A stretch of 46,086 nt of DNA from Seminavis robusta (lineage: Eukaryota > Bacillariophyta > Bacillariophyceae > Naviculales > Naviculaceae). Under the pieces are notes generated by a model. It had not been told where the DNA came from. It did no database searches and saw only the letters and a list, made by a program, of their open reading frames with translations. How positions within the stretch are numbered: position 1 is the first letter of the stretch; every line of letters starts with the position of its first letter. The stretch is taken from positions 1 to 46,086 of the forward strand of contig CAICTM010000833.1 in NCBI GenBank assembly GCA_903772945.1. The letters run 5' to 3'. Positions 38,431-46,086 of this stretch are shown one piece after another. Made by a program: the position numbers and the translations under genes.

Positions 38431-39120
38431 GGCGGCTGTCTTGGAGACAATGTTCTTGGAAGCGGTCTGCAGCGCAAGGCGGAGATCAACTGTGAACTGA
38501 CCTCGGGTGGCAAAGTCAACACCTGCCAGGGTCTGTTCTGCGGATAGCGCTGTTTAAAGTGGGCGAGAAGTTCAGGCAGGGTGAGGTGTTGCAGACGCGA
38601 TGCATCATCAGCCATCACATTGGCAGGACCCGGGATGTAGGACGAGAGGGCGCAGTAGCGGTGCTCTTGCTGGTGGCGGCAGGCGTAGTTGCAGAGGAAT
38701 GCCGCAGGACCATCTGAAGTCGCCGCCCCTTTGGAGACTCTGGAGACGGCCGGGGTGTTGTCCGAGAGAGTGTAGAGGATGGCGTAGGTGACGCAGTGCT
38801 GCGCTGCTTGCAAGGAGTGTTGCGCAAGGATGGCGGCTTGCTTGAGGTCACTGTTGGTGACGGTCCCCTTAGGGTTGTCCGTGGTCTCTGACATGCCACT
38901 GAAAGTGGGCGGCGACTGGACCCATCCCATAGTACATGACATTGGGACGGCCACCAGTTGGGGCTCACCTTCATAGCGAGGCAGTACCAGTGCGAGTCGG
39001 ATGCAGTCGGAGGGGTTCAGGAACATGCGGTAGAAGCCGTCCTTGATGTCGTGTTTGCAGAGTCGGACAGGCCCAAACTTGGGGTTCGCGTGACGCACAT
39101 CGTATAAGATGCGTGTGCAA
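38431..39120 (-). pseudogene. reverse transcriptase and RNase H remnants of the DIRS-like element, internally deleted
   Basis: In one open frame (38229-39221) the sequence reads a reverse transcriptase block with H-D-I-K-D-G-F-Y (motif A) and M-G-W-V-Q-S-P-P-T-F-S (motif B), then jumps at M-S-E-T-T-D-N-P-K-G-T-V-T-N-S-D-L directly into an RNase H part with S-D-N-T-P-A-V and Y-I-P-G-P-A-N-V-M-A-D-D-A-S-R-L. The polymerase motif C, the thumb and the start of RNase H are missing, yet the frame survives. The right side is cut where the Ty3/gypsy relic begins near 39115-39130. Order (reverse transcriptase, RNase H, tyrosine recombinase) supports DIRS. Confidence 0.7.
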
Positions 39121-40128
39121 TACACGGCTCTTAGCCTTATTCGCGACTCGATCCTAGATAGGGTTTGAGTTCGACTCATGACTGAGTCTCTCGTGATAGT
39201 TATTTGGAACAGGGTTCTCAATGACCGCTCTAGTCATACTAGGTTGATGATGAAACATCGCTCTAGATATTTAGCAGCGTGGAGTACTTCCACGCTACAG
39301 ATCCATGCTAGACGAATCTTCCACGCGTTCGTTTTAGGATCGTGGAGAACGTAGGATTACTCGCAACCTACTCTATCACACTTTAGTCTCCGCGGAGACC
39401 AGATCTCGATCCTTTGATGGTGATCTCTCTCGTTGATTAGTTTTCATAGCTTTCTAATCTCTCTCATAACTTTCATTCTCTCAAACACAAAACACTCGAA
39501 AGATTTTACACTAGCTTTTAGCGTAGGCATTTTGTTAACAAACACAATAGCTTTCAGCTACCCTCAACTCTATTCCTTCACCATGAAGATTGCTCAAGGA
39601 AAGCATGCTTCACAACTTCGAGAAACAGTTGCGTGTACAAACCCATTCTTCCTCTCGTCGACAATGATGAAGACGCCGAATGACGACTCTCGTGCAACCA
39701 CCTACAAATTCGCACCGTTCCTGCAGATGCAAACAGTGCCAAATACACCTTCAAGGTAGCCATCATCAATGGTTCCAACACTCCACGTCAGACCATCAAG
39801 TGGGCTACGATATGGAGAAGGTCTTCGTTGGACTCACAACAGCAAGAAGTACAAGTCTACTCGCAACAACGACCATTCTCCAAGACGAAGAAAAGTGGTG
39901 TGATTACCACGAGTCCAGCACTAAAATACTGCTGATTGCATGACTCTGAAGAAACTCAAAGCCAAGTCCTCGTCTGACAACGATAGCAAGCCAGCGTACA
40001 ACAAGAACAAGACTTGGAAACGCAAGTCTGACGACGCCAGTCCTACACCAAGAAGAAACTTTCTGTCCTTATGAAGAAATCTCCAACGCTGCGGTCAAGG
40101 CGATCGCAAGAAGAAAAGCGAAATGCAA

Positions 40129-40145
40129 CCATGTTGCCAAATGCA
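40129..40145 (+). repeat. left copy of a 17-base direct repeat flanking the insert
   Basis: CCATGTTGCCAAATGCA, identical to 43023-43039. It lies in the zinc-knuckle part of the gypsy gag, whose reading continues from the right copy. Confidence 0.8.
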
Positions 40146-40569
40146 CTTTTTCAAGGGAAGCCGAAAACGAACGCTTCTCCCTGGATCTGTCATACAAGAA
40201 CAACAACACTAATTAGCAACAAACACAACCAATCGGTCATACCTATACCATTACACTACCTATTAGACCATTAGAAGCATTGAAACGAAGCGAAAGGACC
40301 TCAGAAGCCTGTTTCTGTTATATCGTTGAAGAGTACTGTTTTACTATAGGAATCCGCTCAACGTCATCACAGGAAACACACTCCTTTTCCTCTCTTTATC
40401 CTCATTCAAGTCCCTCCAGTCGACAGGATCGATACCTCCTATCACCTGCGCACCTCCCCTATCAAGCGACATCAAAGCGGCCTTCTCCGGTTCAGATTCG
40501 AAAGCCATCCCAATGAAATCCTACGAGATCGGGCGGGTTTTCTTTCTCGACCGCCGACGACCAAGTTGG

Positions 40570-41156
40570 AAGAAATTGAACACAAGAAGAAGTCTCCGGT
40601 CTTCCAGCACAGCACAGAAAACAAATCCCATATCTATTTGTTGTTTCTCATGCTACGCTCTGACGGCCATCGAAATCCCATTGTCGATCCTCTTTTTCGA
40701 ACGATCGATCCTTTTCCTCCACAACAACAGGCCCGGTTACCTCAACCCTAAGGCAACCGGTGACTTGATTCGAATCGAATGCGAATCGAATCGATCTCTG
40801 CATCGAATCGATCCAAACTCGCCACCCCGTGAATCGACTTCCCGCGACCGTACCTCTTCTCCGTACCTCTTCCTCCGTACGGATCGAACGACAGCCTCTA
40901 TCATCAAAAGGACTTCACGAGATACCTGCAGTGACCACCGAGAAGAGAATTACACCTGTTTCTTACTTTCACCGCCACTAGTGGTTCCCCCGACGTCCTT
41001 GTTGAACTGATCCTAAGAATTGACCACAAGAAGAAGTCTCCGGCCTTCCACAGCACAGTACAGAAAACAACTCCCATACGTGTCATTGTTGCTTTCTGAA
41101 CTAAGCTCCTGACGGCCGAAGAAATCCATTGTCGCTCCTCCTTCTCTCGACCGATC
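40570..41156 (+). repeat. imperfect direct repeat pair of about 135 bases, 450 bases apart
   Basis: Both copies (40570-40711 and 41020-41156) start CACAAGAAGAAGTCTCCGG and share CAGAAAACAA, TCCCATA, TGACGGCC and a closing GATCGATCC/GACCGATCC, with substitutions and small gaps throughout. They could be remnants of a tandem duplication or of element ends. Confidence 0.55.
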
Positions 41157-41813
41157 CACCAGTCCTATCCCTATACAGACTGAGGACTGATCGACACCTG
41201 CTACTTACCACCCCTCCATTGATATCTAACTCCTCTCCAAGAGGAACAACAAACACCAACAGAGTTCCTGTAAGGACTTGAGCTCTTGTATCTCCAGGCC
41301 TGGCTGAATTTGCTAGTTTCACAGCCCCTCCCTGGGATACCCAGCTCCTATCCAAAAGGATCTCACCCCCACAAGAACAACTACAAAAGCTGCCCCTCTA
41401 GCGTGTTTGGCTAGATTGTGCAACACCTCCATTGAAACAGCCACCTCTCTGCTACTGCACTGACTCTCCTACTGAGTGTGGTGCTCCAAAGGATTGAGCC
41501 CCAGACAGAACTGCAGCGTGGTGTGGCATAGATATTAAAACATAACTGACTCTATCTCTCTCTCATTGATTGTGAGTGACTCTCCAGTGACTTTTCCACA
41601 GTTCCACCTGAATCGAGTACCCTCTCCACATCTTGCTTGACTCTCTGTTGCATGTCTGACCATACAACAGATTGAGTACCAGCTTTGAGACAACACAGTC
41701 CACCAGTAACACAGCCCCACCAACAACAACACCCCTTGATCCCCCCACCACTGCCTCTACTGGCTATAGCGTGACTTCTCCAGTTTTTCCTGAAAGAATC
41801 CCTAACAGCTTTG

Positions 41814-41825
41814 GCTCTGATACCA
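41814..41825 (-). other. candidate retrotransposon primer-binding site
   Basis: On the minus strand the 12 bases TGGTATCAGAGC match the well-known binding site for the 3' end of initiator methionine tRNA used by many Ty1/copia elements. Confidence 0.6.
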
Positions 41826-43022
41826 TCTTCTCCTGCACGGTAGTGGTATACCTGCACCAGACTTGGTCACAGCACTTTGATCAGTGGCAACAACAACCCA
41901 ACAACTTGATATAAACCTGATTACCAGTGCCTCAGTGCATTGCCCCTTGAATACACCCTTCTACATCAACATCTCGCCACCTCACAAGCAACCTCCATTG
42001 CTTGCGTTGAAGCAACACACACTACAGTCAATACTCCAAGATACACAACTCTCCCACAACCCACCTACCACCCACACATGACTCCCCCATGTCTACCCAC
42101 TTCACTCAAACCCAAGGTCTCACAGACATTCCCCCACTCCCACACTTCACCAACCAACCACATCCACCATCCTCCGCAGACTCCACAACACCACTCCCCA
42201 GATGACACCCAACAGCTCCTAGAGCATTCAGCCATCTTGAGGATCACACCCTTCCGAATCACACCCTACCCTATCAGGGAGGATCCTTTGTTCCCACCCT
42301 TGAACACAGGCACGCCTCTATCCTACAACACCCATCCACCATGCTACATCCCAACTCCTACAACAACACTCCAAACCAACAGGATTCCCCTCCTGCCCCT
42401 GGCACCAGCCCACTTCCAGTGCCCCCTTATCCTCCTTCTATGACTCAACAACCCCTCAACAGCCCACAACACTCCAGCAGCCACTGTGCCTCCCTCTTGG
42501 GAACCACACACTCGCCAGTGTTGTCATTTGACCCCATCTTCTGCCTGCTGTTTGGCCTCTATCTAACAATTTTTTGTGCATTGGATGGGTTACACCCTGC
42601 TCTGGTCAGCCTGAGGAGTACCACCTCCTACGGGCTCTGCTGACTTGCCTTGCATGCCAAGGCCCTTGCCACAGCTTGGGACCTGATCACCCAGAACCAC
42701 TTACTGGCGAGCACTCTTTGTTCTGGCAATCTAACTGGTCCTTACGGTCCCTATGGTGTAATGGTTTCAATACCGACAAAATCCTGTGTAAGCCCCTGTA
42801 CCCAGGTTTTTGCGCTGCAGGTTCTCTATCAATGTGCTCACCCCCCTACCCAGGGCACCTGTCTACTTGGTGCTGGCTCCACGTTGGGCCAGTGGATGAG
42901 GTCATGTTGATTGGGCAAATAAGTAGATGACGACTCAGCTAGGTGGGGGCTTCCCCACCATTGCCCGCGTCACAAAAGCCACTCCGTGGCATAGTTTGTT
43001 AAACTAACGAGTAATTTACACC

Positions 43023-43039
43023 CCATGTTGCCAAATGCA
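43023..43039 (+). repeat. right copy of the 17-base direct repeat flanking the insert
   Basis: Identical to 40129-40145. The gypsy gag frame is readable through this copy into K-S-D-D-S-D-N-E-D-D. Confidence 0.8.
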
Positions 43040-44300
43040 AGTCAGACGACTCTGACAACGAGGATGACTCCTCTGTCGGGTCCCTCGACATGATGGACAC
43101 GAAAATGGCTGCAGTCGACAAGGCTCTTGCCGACTTCGACTTCAATCATTCAGATGAAGAGATCTCCGTCTGAGGATTAGGCCAGGATGATGATTCAACG
43201 GAACCATGTTCCGATTTCTCATACCTAAGTGATGAAGATATCTCACTAACTAGTAAACAAGATTGTTTGCAACTGAGAAGTCATACGGCAAATTAGATAA
43301 TTGCCTAGAAGCTGCTCAACTAGATTCTGACGATCTATCCAGCATTGTTAACCTCGTCCGTGGCCAACCACCTCGTCAATCAAGAGACCTCAAAACTATC
43401 GTCTATGTTAGATTTAACAGACGAGAAAAAGGGAAACAAAAACCGTTACACTCCGTTGCTTACTGGATACAGGAGCATCCGGAACCTTGATTACCCAAAT
43501 CATGCTAAGAGATTAAGCATGAAGGATCATGGGGGCGGTCCAAACACTATGGACTACCCCTGTAAGGGAATTAAACCCCAGCACGAAGTGTAAGGGTGCA
43601 CTTATGACTCCTGAGTTCCACGATTGATAGAAATATCGAATGGAACTTGCACGCACCAAGAACTTGGGGCGTATGACATGATCAAGGTCGAGACATTCTC
43701 TCCGATCTAAGAATCAAGTTCGATTTCACTACCATGTCAGTGAAGTGGAATAGCACATCTTTCCCTATGAAAGATAGCAATACCAACGGAAGAAAGGGAA
43801 CTTCTTCATCCTGATCCTACAGCTGTCAGCGACAGTGCAGATCGTCTCAAGAGGACTCTTGACGCGAAATACGAACGACTGACTTAAGGCAGATATGCCA
43901 GAGTCAAAACCAGGTAAATAAGGAAGAGCAGGAACCGCTTCATGCCTTATTGACCAAGTGCTCCGACCAATTCGAAGGTACTTTAGGAAAGCGACAAATG
44001 GACGACTATGGATTCGTCGCAAGTTCATTACACACGTGTTCAATCGTGAGCGATTCACAACGTCCGTTTCGAAGTAAACTGGAAACACATCAAAGAACGT
44101 CGCCAACGACTCATCCAGAAAAACAATGATAAGGAAACGTGATGCGTGTCCCTCATCAATACAATGTCAACGATCTGTGATGGTTTCAACAGTATCAGCA
44201 CCGCAAGTACGGTCAGCCAAAGTACAAAGGTTCCTTACAATATAGACCGAGTCAATAACAATGGCACTTGCTAACGTGGGAAAATTACTACTTGAATAGA

Positions 44301-44689
44301 GGGATCTTGTAGAGGTAGCTACCACCCGACGAGATCAACTGCAACTATTCAAGACGAGTGCAAGGTAAATGCAAAGTTCGCTTCTTAGTAATTCATATTC
44401 TGTGTTGTGAGCTTTGATTGATGCGATCAGTAAAGCTAGTTGTAGCGTGTTGGATCAATACATCGTGGTAGTTGATACGGAAGTCAACGTGTATCTGCGG
44501 GAAACGGTTCGTTGGCAGGATGCTTTACTCCTTCGAATACTCCAATTTACCTGTGTCCTTTGGTTTCGTTGAGAACGTGTTCTTGCCAGCGTTTCTCTGT
44601 TCCATCGTGTTGACTCATAAAACATGACTCAATCTACTCACGGATACTCTGAGGTGTGGGAGGAACTGTAACGCTTTCACTCCCCTCAG
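44301..44689 (-). other. possible copia 3' LTR and junction with the gypsy relic
   Basis: This lies between the integrase end of the gypsy relic and the RNase H end of the copia relic. It has no coding signal. I could not find a second copy in the window to prove that it is an LTR. Confidence 0.3.
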
Positions 44690-46086
44690 TGGCGACTGTC
44701 GACTCTGAGTGTTTCTTACCGCAATCCTTGGTATCTCCTGACCAAAACAGCAGTGCATTCAGCATAGGCCATACCGATGTATAGTCCCAGTGTTTGCTGA
44801 GAATATCTGCAGGGTTAGTAGATCCAGGGATATGATGAAACTCAAGATACTTTCAGCAACGGCTTCCCTAGTACGGTGTAGGAAAGCGCATGTGTCTTTG
44901 AGAATCTTTGAGTGTGCATCGAGGCGGTGTTGACTACCGTCTCGTTGTCTCCGAACATCATGGTCGTTTTCGACCAGTACTCCTATGTACCTGAACGTGC
45001 TCCGTAGGTCAATGATCTGTTCAGTGGCGTACGGGCTGCAACATACTCAGATCCGAACGTTGCGGTCTCGACTGTTGACTGTAGCTTGCTGAACCAGTCG
45101 ATGGGAGTCTTGTTCGCTAGGTGTAGGACTCCGGTAACTGAACGGCCACTGATGAGATCGTGATAGAGGTTCGCATCCACATATGTGGTGAGAATGACCC
45201 GTTTGCCTCGAGGTACCGGTGCGTTGTGCGGCTGAACTTCTTTGGCACCATGGTAGCATGAGTATTCCCATTCGTACTCTTTCTTGGGAATCGCTGAGTA
45301 ATCCGGTTCCTCCTTTCGGATACGTATGATGCCGTGTCGCATCTTGGAAAGGTACCCGCAGATTCTCTTGACTCGCTCTAAGTGACCCATTCTTGGTGCT
45401 GCCCGAAATCTGGACATCGTCATGGTGGCCGTGGCGATATCGAACCTTCCAATTTGGATTGCCCACTGTAGACTACCGATGAGTGACTGATATATCTTTT
45501 GTGTGTCCATATCGAGTAGCTCTGTTGTGTCAGTCTCTGGGTCGTTCTCCTTTGATGAGTGGAGATAGACTTGTTTGGGACATGTGTCCGAAGATTCGTT
45601 GCGCTAGTGCTAGAGTACCTTCTCAATATATTTGCGAGAGTGCGTAACTCAGTACTCCGCTCTCATCACGGAAGAAATCACATCCTAGGGTGAAGCTGAT
45701 GGCACCGGTTCCTTTAGTTTGAACTTGTGGTCTCCTCTTCCAATGTCGCGATAGATCTTGGATGCGTCTTTGCTGACAATACAGGAGGTTCGTCTACGTA
45801 CACAGCGAGTATTCGTAGTAGCTCCCTATGTCTCTCATCAGATGTCTGATTCGGCTTTTGAAGGAAAGAATCCCATCGAACGAAGAACATCTGCAAATCT
45901 TCATGCCATCGTAATCCAGAAGACTTGAGTCCGTATAGGGCACGGCTGTATGAGAGGTGCATCCTTCTCGATCTCCAAATCGTGGCCCTGCGACAACGAT
46001 ACACCTTCTCTTTCGTATATGATTCCAAGTAGGCAGTTTCCATTGTCTGTTGCCCAATACCTCCAATCATTGAGTTCTGCGAGGAA
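44690..46086 (-). pseudogene. Ty1/copia pol relic (reverse transcriptase and RNase H), cut by the right window edge
   Basis: From the right edge leftwards the minus strand reads, across several frames, Y-L-E-S-Y-T-K-E-K-V-Y, R-A-L-Y-G-L-K-S-S-G-L-R-W-H and A-V-Y-V-D (polymerase region). Next, after a frameshift, come I-Y-Q-S-L-I-G-S-L-Q-W-A and R-F-D-I-A-T-A-T-M, then the RNase H block T-Y-V-D-A-N-L-Y-H-D with R-S-V-T-G-V-L-H and P-I-D-W-F-S-K-L-Q-S-T-V-E-T-A-T-F-G-S-E. After further breaks come D-N-E-T-V-V-N and A-D-I-L-S-K-H-W near 44760-44930. The blocks are those I associate with diatom copia elements. Stops and frameshifts make it inactive; its 5' part lies outside the window. Confidence 0.75.

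Larger units (their letters stand above)
40146..43022. mobile_element. 2.9-kb insert in the gypsy gag, with a copia-type primer-binding site on the minus strand
   Basis: The insert is bounded by 17-base direct repeats. On the minus strand the initiator-tRNA primer-binding site TGGTATCAGAGC is at 41814-41825, so sequence to its right (to about 43019, starting TGTAAATTACTCG on that strand) may be a 5' LTR. No matching second LTR is visible. From about 41150 to 42600 the plus strand is very rich in C and A and poor in G. I see no polymerase domain. An imperfect 130-base direct repeat lies at 40570-40711 and 41020-41156. More than one element may be nested here. Confidence 0.45.
39121..44300 (+). 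mobile_element. Ty3/gypsy retrotransposon relic, split by an insert
   Basis: Left part: a possible LTR-like untranslated stretch from about 39115 to 39560, then gag from the ATG near 39582 with two frames needed (A-K-Y-T-F-K-V-A-I-I-N-G). A Lys-rich region ends in a zinc-knuckle C-N-H-V-A-K-C at about 40124-40145. After the insert, gag resumes at 43023 with the same H-V-A-K-C, then D/S-rich sequence. The protease follows near 43457-43508 (L-L-D-T-G-A-S-G-T-L-I-T-Q), then a Y-D-M-I-K-V-E-T block and a short reverse transcriptase lead. It then jumps to the integrase end (about 44050-44280: H-Q-Y-N-V-N-D-L-x-W-F-Q). Most of the polymerase, RNase H and integrase are deleted, and stops and frameshifts abound. 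Confidence 0.65.

Noticed and set aside
41552..41857. 101-residue minus-strand frame next to the primer-binding site, considered as a gag start
   Set aside because: No capsid-like or zinc-knuckle sequence is visible; it is probably an untranslated leader.
41940..42443. 167-residue Pro/Thr/His-rich open frame
   Set aside because: It results from the G-poor composition of the strand. Neighbouring frames are similar and there is no domain.
44340..44690. LTR pair for the gypsy or copia relics
   Set aside because: I compared the 39115-39560 stretch with the 44300-44690 stretch and saw no convincing similarity, so no LTR pair is claimed.

Overview
The window is nuclear DNA of a photosynthetic stramenopile, most likely a diatom. 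Genes are interrupted by short GT-AG introns (about 78-209 bases). One enzyme of tetrapyrrole synthesis carries a signal peptide followed by an S-A-F plastid import motif. There is a Kre6/Skn1-type glucan enzyme of the chrysolaminarin kind. The retroelement debris at the right end reads like diatom Ty3/gypsy and Ty1/copia lineages. Coding strand alternates gene by gene and nothing resembles a bacterial operon.

Bases 1-36112 are a gene-dense arm. In order: a membrane-anchored PhyH-type dioxygenase with a Tudor-like tail (+), the autophagy protein ATG101 (-, 4 exons rebuilt here), an HMG-box protein with a 19-base microexon (-), a type II membrane glutaminyl cyclase (+), a 7-exon GH16/Kre6-like beta-glucan enzyme (-), a cysteine-rich acidic type I membrane protein (+), mitochondrial porin VDAC (-), a flavin monooxygenase with C-terminal hydrophobic segments (-), two non-autonomous inverted-repeat elements with internal minisatellites, three paralogous secreted 12-14-cysteine proteins (-,-,+), aspartate aminotransferase (-, 4 exons), an ADCK2-like UbiB-family kinase (-), a Prp43-type RNA helicase with a DEIH box (+), an unrecognised small gene (-), plastid protoporphyrinogen oxidase (+) and a monoacylglycerol-lipase-like hydrolase (-).

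Bases 36113-46086 hold no host gene that I can support. They are a retroelement graveyard: an A/T-rich island, a 13-base minisatellite, G/C-rich hairpins, a decayed DIRS-like (reverse transcriptase, RNase H, tyrosine recombinase) element on the minus strand, a plus-strand Ty3/gypsy relic split in its gag by a 2.9-kb insert with 17-base flanking repeats, and a minus-strand Ty1/copia pol relic running off the right edge.

The host genes are mostly unrelated housekeeping functions. The clearest locally organised set is the cysteine-rich trio at 21181-24507, a tandem-duplicated secreted family of unknown function. The most novel-looking non-coding signal is a family of 48-67-base hairpin elements, each flanked by direct repeats (16, 7 and 6 bases), at 17281, 27040 and 32026. 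All exon boundaries were inferred by hand from splice signals, reading frame and remembered family conservation. No alignment or transcript was available.
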